A stretch of DNA of 19,425 nt, from NCBI GenBank assembly GCA_025769875.1, contig JAGFNK010000874.1:1-19425 (forward strand), read 5' to 3'. Below the pieces are notes generated by a model. That model was given only the letters and a program-made list of their open reading frames with translations. It did no database searches and was not told the DNA's origin. This stretch comes from Russula earlei. Taxonomy: Eukaryota > Basidiomycota > Agaricomycetes > Russulales > Russulaceae. The position numbers were made by a program, and so were the translations under genes. Positions 8,618 to 17,706 of the stretch are shown here, in pieces (the stretch's first letter is position 1; the number at the start of each line of letters is the position of its first letter).

Positions 8618-9609
8618 GAGGGAGGCGAGCAGAGGAGTAGTGAGGGTGAAGCGTATGGGGAAAGAGTCGCCTGGCCATAGAGCCTCTGAATAAAGGTTCT
8701 TTAAACCCCTTCAGATAGGACAGTCATTTCATCCAGGTACGCATGTACTTCAAGTTGCAGACCCAAGAGACTAGGTCTTGTTGTTTGGTGATTGACAAGC
8801 GAATCAGAACCAACCCGGCGCTAATCACGGAGCCCTCCAGCACCACAGGGGTGACACGGCCAGAGTTCAAGCTTCAAGCGCCGTTCGACTGTTCTCACGA
8901 ACTTAAGCCACCATCCTCGAGATCCAGGTTGAGAGATCGAGTTTCCTTGAGCTTATGTGCGTTGACTGTGGTCACTCTATCGGTGGTTCTCGATGACCAC
9001 AGTCAGTTCCCTGGAAAGCAAAACCATTCAGTTGCTTTACTACTTCTCCCTGGGAACTTGTGCATGTCGTAACAATAGTGTGGTAAGAGACCCTTGATGG
9101 ATGGGGTAAGTCGGTCTCGTGCGACAGCATGAAACGATGGGAGACGGATCACAACGAAGTGAGGTATCAATCAGCCGAACCGAGGACAGTTTTCTCACGA
9201 GGAACACGACATTGAGTTGATGCCTTCGTTTCGGGCTTGGGCACGTTGCTAGAGACAACAGAAGCACCTTATTTCAGGCGGGATTCAGGCGGGATCCAAG
9301 AAGGGAAGTGGGTGTGGGTGGTAAATAGTGCACAGTTGCGCCCATCTCATATAATATAATTCTATCAGCCCCACCGTCCTCCACTTGCGATTATCATCAT
9401 CAACTTGAACGTTGATTCGTATCAGCTTGCGGTACACGCACGGGCCAATGTGCCCGTCGTGTTCGAGATCCCTAACGCTGTCACATAAACTCGTCCAGTC
9501 CATGCTGAAACAACATCAAGCTACAAGGGAAAAGCGTAGAAGGCCGGACCTCGTGACACGTGTCACTCGCTCGCTCGCGCTCCCCAACCAAAAAGGGTTG
9601 TGATAATGG
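8618..9609. other. Intergenic region upstream of the seven-TM gene
   Basis: This 992-bp interval lies between the start of the seven-TM gene and the end of the R3H gene, and should hold the former's promoter and the latter's 3' UTR. It contains an inverted repeat with 12-bp perfect arms (8963-8974 and 8994-9005) and an 11-bp tandem duplication, TTCAGGCGGGA, at about 9273-9294. Frames on the plus strand (for example 8743-9072) look like chance openings and match no family. Confidence 0.55.
8963..9005. promoter_or_regulatory. Inverted repeat, 12-bp arms
   Basis: TGACTGTGGTCA at 8963-8974 and its exact reverse complement at 8994-9005 are separated by 19 nt. They lie about 350-390 bp upstream of the seven-TM start codon. 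This could be a paired binding site for a dimeric regulator; there is no functional proof. Confidence 0.4.
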
Positions 9610-11112
9610 TCATTGGAACAGAAAATCGTGAAAGCTCTCCTTCCCGATCCCGCTCTCGCCTTTCGCGAATTTCCCGGCGGTCGCTCTGCCCAAAGGCCAG
9701 CGGGGCTTCCTGCGCGCCGGCGAACGCGAAGGCGACGATCCCGAGCGCGAGCGATGATTGAGATCCCACAATGAGGACCGCGTGCGGTATGCGGTGGTGC
9801 GGAGTGACAGGCTCGGCATCTCGTCGTCGTCGTTCGTCAAGGACAGCGCCGTGATCGCTTGACCGAGATCGTCATGACCTCCTCCACCGCCGCCGCGGCC
9901 GTCGCCTTGCGCCGAATCGGTCTCCACATCGGCATCCACATCCGAGGCGATGTCCGACATCGGTTGGCGCAAGCGGGGGCGGCGGTGACCTCGCGCGGGT
10001 GCGAGCTCGAGCTCGGGCTCTGGCACAAAGTCTGACTCCGAAAGGACGTCCGAACCGGGATCGAGCGACTGGACGTCAGACAGGGATGAGGGCGCATCGG
10101 AATCGAATGACGCGTGCGAGGAAAAGTCGCCGTCCGTGGCTGGAGGCGTTGCGAGCGCCGCAAGCGTGGCCGGGTCCGGTTGCGTCGCGTTTGGACGCAG
10201 TATATGCGTGAGGCGGTGGGTCGAGGTGTCTTTACCTTGGAAATAAAAAGAACCACATCGGCGATTTAGATACCCCCCGCAAACGGTGCGATCTGCAGGA
10301 TGCGGGGGACGTACTGAAGCTGACGATGTTGTGATACCGTGCGCAGCAATGCACGACGTAACGCGCCCACGTGTCGTCCTCGATCCACCAGACGAGCCGC
10401 TGGGGGCTACGTTCGACCTCGCGGATGTCCTCCAGGCCCGCGACGGCGCGGCCGGGGAACTGGTAGCCCGACTTGGCGTCCGGGTTCAGCACAACCTCGA
10501 CCCTACCGAGCCAGCGCGTGAGCTCGTCCTCGACGCCGCGCACGAGCGCCTGTGTGGAAGGGCCAGACCGTCGGAGCGCCTTGCGCATGCCACGCACGGA
10601 GAGGCTGAACTGGCCCGCGTTGCTCGCTTTTGCATCGCGCACCGGGGGAGCTGTGGCGGGGAGCGCCGCGCTGCGCGGGAGGTATGGCGGTAGCGGGATG
10701 GGGAACGTCGCGTGCAGGACGGGAAGGGATGGCTCGAGATCGCGCTTTGACGGCGTCGCTATGTGTGGATTATCTGAGAAGCGGGCTGCGCAGCCGTTGA
10801 GTTTTTTGTCTTTTTGCGCTTGTGTCGAATGAGACGCACCATTCTCTCGCCGTCGTACCCAACGTTTGCCCTCGTTATCGTCCCGGCGCCAAACTTTCTT
10901 AGGCTGGAAGGGAGCAGACCAAGACTCTGTTGGTTCGACGAGGTGGGCATGGCGACTAGTCAACCCGGGATTACGGAGGACGGAGGGGAAGGAGAAAGGC
11001 AATGGTCCCTTATCCTCCGTCGTTTGGGATGGGACAGAACCGACGCTTGGGTTTTCTCTCTCTCCGGCTTAGGAGAATGAGAAAGAGGGTTATCTTGGGC
11101 AGCTGCTTCCAT
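9610..11112 (-). CDS. R3H-associated / R3H domain protein, 4 exons
   Basis: The predicted protein is 428 aa. Exons are 11112-10975, 10903-10840, 10773-10315 and 10235-9610; introns are 71, 66 and 79 nt, all GT-AG, and the frame closes. An N-terminal basic stretch (HPKRRRIR, about residues 29-36) is followed by the R3H-associated block: KKVWRRDDNEGKRWVRRREN, then NPHIATPSKRD, PYLPRSAALP and SVRGMRKALRRSG. The R3H core is ARYVVHCCARYHNIVSFS, then KDTSTHRLTHILRP across the last intron. R3H domains bind single-stranded nucleic acid, and the closest known architecture is animal R3HDM4, whose role is poorly defined. The C-terminal ~200 residues are low complexity: acidic/serine-rich, a run of six glycines and an RS-rich basic segment. 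The start lies in a good context (CACCATGG). The exact C-terminus is less certain because that region is low complexity and could hide a further intron. Confidence 0.85.
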
Positions 11113-11468
11113 GGTGACGTTGTAGGAATTGATTGGATTGAACGAGCTATACGTTGTACAAGTAAAAAAGCGAGACGATAAGGAGGGTCATTCCATTGTG
11201 ACTCGATCTCACTCACTGGCACAGTCACAGCCTAGATTGTCATTCGTATACGTGAATCACGTATCGTATCGACGCATTATTACCAGCAGCCTTTGTCGTG
11301 TTGTGGCCGATAGCTCACAAAGACTCTTTCAGCTATGCCTACTATATAAAGCACACCTGAACCGGGGGTGCATATAATAATACCACAGGACAATTGTCCT
11401 AGTTGGCCATCTCGCTATGTGCGACTCAACAAGCCAGTCGTGCGATTGAGTATGCCTTCGATGTGTGA
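11113..11468. promoter_or_regulatory. Promoter region of the R3H gene / 3' flank of the zinc-finger gene
   Basis: These 356 bp carry a near-perfect palindrome, ATACGTGA-A-TCACGTAT (11248-11264), about 136-152 bp upstream of the R3H start codon. It contains overlapping CACGTA/TACGTG half-sites of the E-box/bHLH-bZIP type. A TATATAAA-like stretch lies near 11341-11348. Use as an operator is inferred from symmetry and position only. Confidence 0.45.
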
Positions 11469-12659
11469 TCAGTTTATTGCATTGCAGCAAAGAAAAACCA
11501 GGTGTGCGAACCATATAAGCCCTCGACGCCGAGTATGATGAATATACGGCACGGCGAGGTGCCTAAAACCTCGCCCTCGATTGCTTGCGCCGCCTCCGAT
11601 GGGAGCCTTGCGTTTGCGGAACAAACTCGCACTAGAGGAAGAAGCAGTTTCGCCAGAGGGTGGTGTTGCCTCCACAGATTTGACGGCTGCAGGTTCCTCC
11701 TTCAAGGAAGTATCAGCGACTGGAGTAGACGCGGAACTGTCATCTGCATTCAGAGGATCCGCGGGAACTTGTTGTGCTCCTTCTGTAAGCATTGCGTCAC
11801 CACCGGGCCCAGAGCTCACCGCAACATCTGTATCATCAGTTGCCTCGCCTGCCCTTTTCCATTTGACTGGAGCCCACTTGAATAAAGCAGTCGCCTTGGC
11901 GTCATCAGCCGTCGAAGCACCCTCCTTAGCTTGGTTGACTGTCCCTTCTAATTTGATTTTTGGCTTGATCGTTATGATTCCAGGGTCATAGATCTCCCCA
12001 AGACCGACCACAGGCAGTCTTCTTCCGCAACTTCCACCGTCCCCTATCCTCTTCTGCGAAAGTCTTGTGCGGAAACCGTCTCCTGGTCATTCTCAACGTT
12101 GGGCATGTGGTCAACATGTTGTATTGACTCTTCTCCTGGAGCATCCATGGGAGTGGATTCTACAACCTCCCAATTGCCAACAACTCCCTGCGTCCTCCGA
12201 CGTTCAGCCTCTGCGTGAGCACGCTCTATATCTGGATCTTGGTATCCAAGTGACTCGGGAGTAGAGTAATCAGAGATTCCACCAGATTTTCTGGGCTTCT
12301 GATGTGAAGATGCAACCGCGGGAGAGGAGGAACTTGATGAGGATGGGTATTGCGCCCGACCGGCGCCAACGTCTTGAGCGAATGATGCATGGGCGGCCTT
12401 GGCAGCAAGTGAATAAACCAGCGTGAAAAAGGGAGGAATAGGACGATACCTGTTCTATCCTCCTTATTTCCCTTTTCTCCTCATCGGCATCTTTCTTTCT
12501 CTTCTCGCCTGCCTTGTAAAGGCCACGAACAAAACGATCGACGTTGCCTTTATGTCGGAGGCCGTTCTCATGATGTTGGCGGGAAGGGACATCGTCCGCG
12601 ATGTAGACGTCGCAGTATTTGCAGAAATATCGCTTCTTGGAGACCCAGTATTCGCTCAT
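11469..12659 (-). CDS. U1-type (matrin) zinc-finger protein, WBP4-like splicing factor
   Basis: The start at 12659 gives MSEYWVSKKRYFCKYCDVYI..., a U1/matrin C2H2 finger (Cys13, Cys16, His29 or His30, His36) followed by a lysine/glutamate-rich helix (to residue 70). This is the N-terminal hallmark of WW-domain-binding protein 4 (FBP21), a spliceosome-associated protein. No WW domain is visible. Exon 1 is 12659-12450, intron 12449-12398, and exon 2 starts at 12397 (AAHASFAQDVGAGRAQ...). Exon 2 runs into a TAG near 12044. The downstream frame with the conserved VGLGEIYDPG and LFKWAPVKWKR ends at 11469. A 44-nt intron (12097-12054) or a 62-nt one (12115-12054) would join the frames, giving about 364 aa or slightly less, but both donors are weak. 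A third frame across 12054-12014 reads AEEDRGRWKLRKKT, which looks ancestral-coding. The last ~26 residues are hydrophobic and atypical, so the true stop may be earlier. A frameshifted allele or assembly error is possible. Confidence 0.72.
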
Positions 12660-12848
12660 GTTGTCGAGGTGAGCGAGTGTGAGCGAGGCGCCGAGGTAAC
12701 CGGCTACCATAATCGGCGTTGCGGCAATTCAATAATGGTGGCCCTGACCGCCACCCACCCCAAACGGTTGTAGAATGTAATGTAAAACCTCTCATATTCA
12801 TTCTGGTGCTTGCAGTCAACCCCTCGTCCCATTCCCTACTGGTCTCTC
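12660..12848. promoter_or_regulatory. Bidirectional promoter between zinc-finger and MFS genes
   Basis: These 189 bp separate two divergent start codons. A pyrimidine-rich tract ending in TTGCAG at about 12812-12817 looks like a 3' splice site, so the transporter transcript may have a 5' UTR intron, whose donor would lie in this interval or upstream. No clear TATA box is seen on either side. Confidence 0.5.
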
Positions 12849-15003
12849 ATGCAAAGCGACGGTTTCAAAGACTCGGAGGACAAAACTCCTTCCCATACGG
12901 TCATCAACCCCGTCCCCTCTACCGAGAATGAGGCGCCAACAACTGCCGGGCCTTATCGCCTGTACAAAAGGCGGTGGTTTGGAGTCTTTGCCATGGCTGG
13001 TACCTTTCGCTCGAGCTTAGGTGTTGGCCTTGACACTCCACCGTTAGTTTTTGCTCGAAACGGTTGTAGCCGCCAGCGGACCTTGGTTTGGTCCTATATC
13101 TAACAATGGTGAGGCGCTGTACCTTGGCATCCACGAAACATCACTTACCTCGGACATTCCTCTTAGTTGTTCGTGATTTTGGGTTCACTTTGGGAGAGGT
13201 CAACTGGTTAGGCAACATCATGTTTTGCGTATTTCTTCCCGGAGCTGTTCTCACACCGATCATCACCAAGCGATATGGACTGAGGAGATGTGTAAGCCCC
13301 GTGTCCCTCGTGGTACATCTTCTTATCTTGTTTCGACAGTGTGAGATTGCGACAGGCCTACTCCTATTATCAGCATGGGTCCGCTACGCCGGAACTGCCC
13401 GGTCCCTGTCCAAAGGCGGTGCCTACACACTTATTTTTCTCGGCCAGGTGAGAAGAGCGTCCCATGAATACGTCTTCCCTCTTCCTCCTCATGCTTCCTT
13501 CAGACAATTGCCGGCATTTCGTTACCAGCATACCAAATTTTAGCACCAAAATATTCCGAACGGTGGTTCGACCTGAAAGGTCGCACAACTGCGACGATGA
13601 TCATCTCCATAGGCATAGCTCCTTTCCCACGAAGTCGAATTCCACAGTTGACTCTTCCTCCTTTCAGCGAGTCCTATTGGTGTTGGTTTAGGTCAGCTGT
13701 TGTCACCCTTATTCTCGAACACCCGCAACTCGGTATGTATACATTCAGTTACCGTGGCGAGGTTGTCGACGTGTCATGGAACCTTTAAGATCCTCGCATT
13801 GGCCATCATGACGACAGCAGTCGTACCCATAACCTATCTTATCTTCGAGGCGCCACCAACTCCCCCATGTAAGGTTTCGTCTTTTCAAACCTATTTCCAT
13901 TCCTGAAAGATTCCCCCAGCGTATTCTGGCTCTCGTATTCCATCGCCGTCCATTGTATCGCTCCTCCGAGCTGCGTTTGGGTATGATTGCCCCTCAGAAG
14001 CCTACATGACATTACGTGAGCGATTCGACCTCGCCATTCTCGTCACCGTCTTCTCTGTTCTCGTCGCTGCGTCAGTCATCCGGTTGAATTTTCTTTCATA
14101 TTCCTCGATTGATAACCCGCATGATTAGCATCAACTCGTTCTCCATTCTCAGTTCGCAGTGGATGGTATGTAGCGTGGGCGGATGTCTGTGCCACGGGTC
14201 CAAACTGATCGCATCCCACCCACCTAGTCTCCATATGGCTACTCAGATAACACCTCTGGTCTTATGGGCGCTGCAATGCTTCTGCCGGGCATCTTGGCGG
14301 CTATTGCTACTGCACCGGTCTTTGATCGTATCTTCACCCACCATTTGGGTATTGCCGTGCGCATTTTGTGCCCAATCATAGGACTAGGGTGGTTTTCCCT
14401 TATCTGGGCAGGTAGGATGGGTTCTACCTCCCTTTCTAATCATTTCTGACCGAGCATATTGCAGTGAGAGCACACAATGCGGGGGCACTTTTTGGCATCT
14501 TTGTTGTCATAGGGATATGTTCCGTATCTCTTTTACCAGTCGGAATCGAGCTCGGTGTCGAGCTAACTAGAAACCCAGACGGGAGTTCTGCGTTATTATG
14601 GTTTTTGTGCGCCCCACTCTTGCCCAATCGCCCGCCAAAAATACTTATTATCCAAAAGCGGAAATCTGTTCTGCGTCATTTTCACAGTCGGTCAGCTTCG
14701 CATTTTCCGCCTGTTCAGATCGGCAGCCTTTATTGAAAAATTCGTGTCTCTGCTTCGTGCTTTGCAGGGCAAAATGCTCTCCGGGCCTCGCGCGTGGCGA
14801 GCCCACCGCAGAACATGCACCACGCAATCATATTCAACGGAGTCTCGGTATTGACTGTCACCGCACTGGTCTTCTTCCTCCAAGGAAAACAGGTGCGACG
14901 TGAACTGGACCAGCGGATGTACGACGAGGGCAAAGCGCAGGGCACTATTATGACGAGGATCGCGGCATCCCCCTCAACGGAGGACTCGTCGGCGAAAGCG
15001 TGA
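12849..15003 (+). CDS. Major facilitator superfamily transporter, SLC49/DIRC2-like, 13 exons
   Basis: The rebuilt protein is 489 aa, in frame from ATG to TGA. Exons are 12849-12995, 13048-13108, 13167-13291, 13340-13447, 13504-13612, 13668-13732, 13790-13868, 13920-14070, 14129-14165, 14228-14411, 14465-14600, 14659-14690 and 14768-15003. A hydrophilic N-terminus is followed by YRLYKRRWFGVFAM, then SGPWFGPISNN, FGFTLGEVNWLGNI, LLLSAWVRYAG, KGGAYTLIFLGQ, ERWFDLKGRTTATMI, SPIGVGLGQLLSP, FDLAILVTVFSVLVAA, DNTSGLMGAAML, LLPVGIELGVELTRNPDGSS and a charged cytosolic tail (GKQVRRELDQRM). About 12 helices are expected. These blocks fit fungal MFS proteins related to the SLC49 group (FLVCR/DIRC2); the substrate is unknown. 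Introns 1 (12996-13047) and 5 (13613-13667) appear to start with GC instead of GT. The donor at 14601 (GTTTTTG) is weak and gives Cys where Trp-Phe is usual. The gene is divergent from the zinc-finger gene. Confidence 0.88.
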
Positions 15004-15957
15004 CAATATCCCTTAGATTTTCAGATTTATTTATTGTTTCATCCGGCCCACAATACGTGCTCATTTATCGATCCTTGCATGTCCACCGACGCCCGTCTAC
15101 CACATCTCTACTTGATCTATAACGTCTCCTGGCGTTTACACGCGTGTGTGTGCTTTTTCGCTCGGCATGATTTTATACTTGGGTGGGAGAATTCTTAAAC
15201 GAGGAAGGCGTCAACTCTCATGTGATACAGAGAATATCACGCCTTTCGTGGCATACGATACAGCGGCGCATGCGGACTAGTGAAGTGACAAGTGAATAGT
15301 GGCTGCAACTTCAATTAAAGAAGACATTTTTTGGTTTCAAATCTGAAATCTATTCAGAATATGCTGTGATCTCATCTTTTATACTGCACTATTTTCTTAA
15401 ATTGAGCCAGGAGTACATGAAATGCAAGATTGCCTTTGGAGAAAATGATCCTATATCAGATCTCAATTGAGAGAAGATAAGGAAACGAGGATTCTATTTG
15501 TACCTCCCTCCAAGTCTAAGACTGATATCCATTTAACAATCACATTAGCATTGCTCAGCTCTAGGGAATGATCCTGAGGCTCTATATACTAGCACTAAAA
15601 GACAGTCACCGACAAGTGGGAGTAGATCAGTGTCATATAGCTATGGACTGCTTGATGCATCCATTAACGTCGCATCAATTGAATCATGATGTAGCATTGT
15701 CCATCATGATCCTGGTCCGGAATTTGTGGACGTGGACAGACCCGGAGGGGAGGCGGACTTGCCATACTATAAAATTCAATGCCTGGTCGCAAATCTCCCC
15801 AGCTGTGATCCCCATTCACTACATTCTGCCACTGGCTGGTACCGGTGATCGACGATCGTTCAAACCTTTCTACGCTGCTGTCTTGTTTATACGTCGACAA
15901 CTTCGACAACTTCGACAACTTCCATTCCAAAATCCATAACCTGACTCATAAGTTACA
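15004..15957. other. Intergenic region between transporter and small secreted-protein gene
   Basis: This is the 3' flank of the transporter, then AT-rich sequence with no recognised gene. It contains the palindrome TCTCAATTGAGA (15461-15472), an inverted ATCATGATG/CATCATGAT pair (about 15685-15711), a probable TATA box for the next gene (TATAAAA, 15768-15774) and a CTTCGACAA-type triplet repeat (about 15895-15921) just before the start codon. The frame open over 15568-15939 has no family resemblance and covers this promoter. Confidence 0.55.
15768..15774 (+). promoter_or_regulatory. Probable TATA box of the small secreted-protein gene
   Basis: TATAAAA lies 184-190 bp upstream of the ATG at 15958, leaving room for a 5' UTR of about 150 nt that would include the triplicated CTTCGACAA repeat. 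Confidence 0.45.
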
Positions 15958-16395
15958 ATGCGAACCTCTTCTATTTTCGCCATATTTTGCCTCACCGTTG
16001 GCATTATTCCATCGTTCGCACTTCCTTCAACGTACGTCGATCTCTTAAAGACCTCTTTCTCCCCGAAGTTGACTTTACCCTGCAGAGACCAGGGTGGCGA
16101 AAAGAACCGCGTAGTAAACCCCGTGAAGCGCGAGGAACGACCAAAAGAATTGAAAGCTCAATCTGGTGAATCTTTTTTGATGACGAGGCTGGGAGAAGTG
16201 GAAAATGTACACAAACTTTGGTTGGAAACGGACCCAATGGGCGTCGAGACCGAAAAAAAAAAAAAACGAAATTTTGATAAAACGTTGGAGGGTAGATTGA
16301 ATTTGAAAAAGAAAACAACCCCTCCTCCGGATGGTTATCAGCAAATTCCAGATATAGATGACGAGACGAATGACAAAAATTGCGTAGTGGTGTAA
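15958..16395 (+). CDS. Small predicted secreted protein with CaaX-like C-terminus
   Basis: No known family is recognised. The N-terminus MRTSSIFAIFCLTVGIIPSFA is a clear signal peptide with likely cleavage near residue 21-23. A canonical 54-nt intron (GTACGT...CTGCAG, 16032-16085, with a TTGAC branch-like site) sits just after the signal sequence. Its length is a multiple of three and it contains no stop, so spliced (127 aa) and unspliced (145 aa) forms both read through. The mature part is hydrophilic and Lys/Glu-rich, with almost no cysteine and no transmembrane segment, and ends ...DDETNDKNCVVV. The last four residues (CVVV) have the form of a CaaX prenylation box, as in basidiomycete mating pheromone precursors, but those precursors lack signal peptides. 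A run of 14 A (16253-16266) encodes the Lys tract; losing or gaining one A ends translation shortly after and removes the CaaX tail. It may be an effector-like protein; its function is unknown. Confidence 0.62.
   Translation: MRTSSIFAIFCLTVGIIPSFALPSTYVDLLKTSFSPKLTLPCRDQGGEKNRVVNPVKREERPKELKAQSGESFLMTRLGEVENVHKLWLETDPMGVETEKKKKRNFDKTLEGRLNLKKKTTPPPDGYQQIPDIDDETNDKNCVVV
16032..16085 (+). other. Frame-preserving 54-nt intron in the small secreted gene
   Basis: GTACGT donor, TTGAC branch-like motif and TTACCCTGCAG acceptor, in the same size range as the other introns in this window. Retention would add 18 residues, including the only other cysteine outside the signal peptide and the C-terminal tetrapeptide. 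Confidence 0.65.
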
Positions 16396-16935
16396 AAGAG
16401 ACTGAGGGAAAAAATGAACAAATTGAATATTTACATGTCCGGTCCGGTTAGTCCGTTCCGCAACACGTGGACGTGCCAGCTTGTCGAGAAGATGAAGTCA
16501 CGGGGGCTCCTTGAACCGCACACCACCACCAGGTCTGGATTTTCCCATGGCAAAGCCAGGGCAAGGATAGGCAGTGAGGATGACAGTGAGCTCTGCAATG
16601 CCAAAGCCACCCATCTGAGCCTTTGTTTAGAGCAATGGCCCCCCTACACCAAATAAACTATGTGAACAACTGCCCCAACAGGTGAAAAACAAACAGAGGC
16701 TCTCCTCTGTGTCTCCCCCCATACCTAGTGCTGTCAGGCTAAATACAACCACCCACTTTGAGCATGCACCCCCCTTCTGAGATCACACTATGTCACCTCA
16801 TGAAAATCCCTCATAATAAACCCAGTCTGAACCTGAGAACATAAATGACTGTGATACTATAAACCAGTCAACACCCCCCCCCCATACTCTACACAACCTA
16901 TGTCCTCAAGCCACCTACTGTGAGTAGTGCTTCAA
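16396..16935. other. 3' flank with repeat fragment and C-rich tracts
   Basis: This holds the right copy of the ~105-bp inverted repeat (16498-16604), then sequence without a recognised gene and with poly-C tracts near 16750 and 16865-16876. The 80-codon frame from 16414 runs through the repeat and has no family match. Confidence 0.5.
16498..16604 (-). repeat. ~105-bp inverted repeat, right copy
   Basis: This is the reverse-complement partner of 6450-6556, about 10 kb away. Similarity begins at GGGGGCTCCTTGAACCGC and ends near GAGCTCTGCAATGCC. No target duplication is evident at either copy. Confidence 0.8.
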
Positions 16936-17130
16936 AGTCCAGTCAAGTCCAGTTTTTCCCACAATTTTGGTGTGACTGTGACCATGACTGGCTGCTGGTT
17001 TGCCCAATCCTCAAAAAACTGGACTAGACTGCACATGACTGGTTACATGTGGTCATTTGCAGTCATTTGACCAGTTCAGACCAGTCTCAACCGAGACTGG
17101 GGGATGACTGGTTGAACCAGTTCTTGACTG
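16936..17130. repeat. ACTGG/CCAGT motif-dense block
   Basis: About a dozen copies of the pentamer ACTGG or its complement CCAGT occur in ~200 bp, in both orientations. They include a hairpin with 8-bp perfect arms (CCAGTCTC-AACC-GAGACTGG, 17081-17100). The block has no coding potential and resembles a short non-autonomous repeat of unknown class. Confidence 0.55.
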
Positions 17131-17489
17131 GGTAAGTCATGTCACCCCCTGCTGTCTGTTTGCATGATGTCTGCACACCCACATGCCACCATGTCTCCTG
17201 TTCATGTTGCATTCACATCCCTCCCTCTCTTGACTCAGTTGTTCCTCTCTCTATCTCTCCCTTCCACTTCCCTTCCACCATGAGAAACCAGCCAGCCACT
17301 GAATGCCTGACATGCACACCCTGCAACACCCTCTCTCCCACCACCACACGACACATGCAAATGCCTCCATGCCCTCTTCCTCTTGCCTTTGATGCACACT
17401 TCCCTCTCCTCCACCTCTGATAATGTTACCACTGAACACCCAACACATGTGCCCTGCAACTCTCCTTTCTCCCATCACCACATCATGCA
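17131..17489. repeat. C/T-rich degenerate tandem repeat
   Basis: Two diverged units with a period of roughly 134 bp can be aligned by eye: 17295-17360 and 17429-17490 share CCACTGAA..., CCCTGCAAC and CTCTCTCCCA.CACCACA. A weaker third unit may lie upstream. Frames on either strand are low complexity and are not called. Confidence 0.45.
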
Positions 17490-17577
17490 TGTCAGAACTC
17501 ACTGTTGAACAATCCAGTTCAACAGTGAGGAGAAAGCATGGAGACAAGTCAATAGATGTCTAAGATGGTGTAGACAG
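17490..17577 (-). mobile_element. LTR family B-like remnant (3' terminal 88 bp, minus)
   Basis: In reverse complement this ends ...CAACAGTGAGTTCTGACA, the 3' end of a B-type LTR of a diverged subfamily. It contains a hairpin with perfect 11-bp arms (17500-17510 and 17517-17527). The adjacent minus-strand B LTR starts at 17578, so this piece was probably split by that insertion and its remainder would lie beyond the window's right edge. Confidence 0.65.
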
Positions 17578-17706
17578 TGTCAGGACTCACTGTTGAACAA
17601 TCCAGTTCAAGAGTGAGATAGGAGCTCAGAGATGAGTCAACTGAGTTTGAGAACAAAGTTGGCAAAGAGCACAGTCCAAAAAGTAGCAAATACCAGAGAG
17701 GCACTG

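Noticed and set aside
8220..8678. 152-codon minus-strand frame starting MARRLFPHTLH
   Set aside because: It reads through three real introns of the seven-TM gene; parts of it (WEFIINLDFDWAVFTGKRKLR) are true exon 3, but the full frame is not the protein.
9440..9490. Possible tRNA B box (GTTCGAGATCC)
   Set aside because: No A box at the right distance and no cloverleaf can be drawn.
10286..10693. 135-codon plus-strand frame
   Set aside because: Antisense shadow of the R3H gene's main exon in GC-rich DNA.
11581..11991. 136-codon plus-strand frame
   Set aside because: Antisense to the zinc-finger gene's last exon, which has conserved VGLGEIYDPG and KWAPVKWKR.
15568..15939. 123-codon plus-strand frame
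   Set aside because: Covers the probable TATA box and 5' UTR of the small secreted-protein gene and resembles no family.
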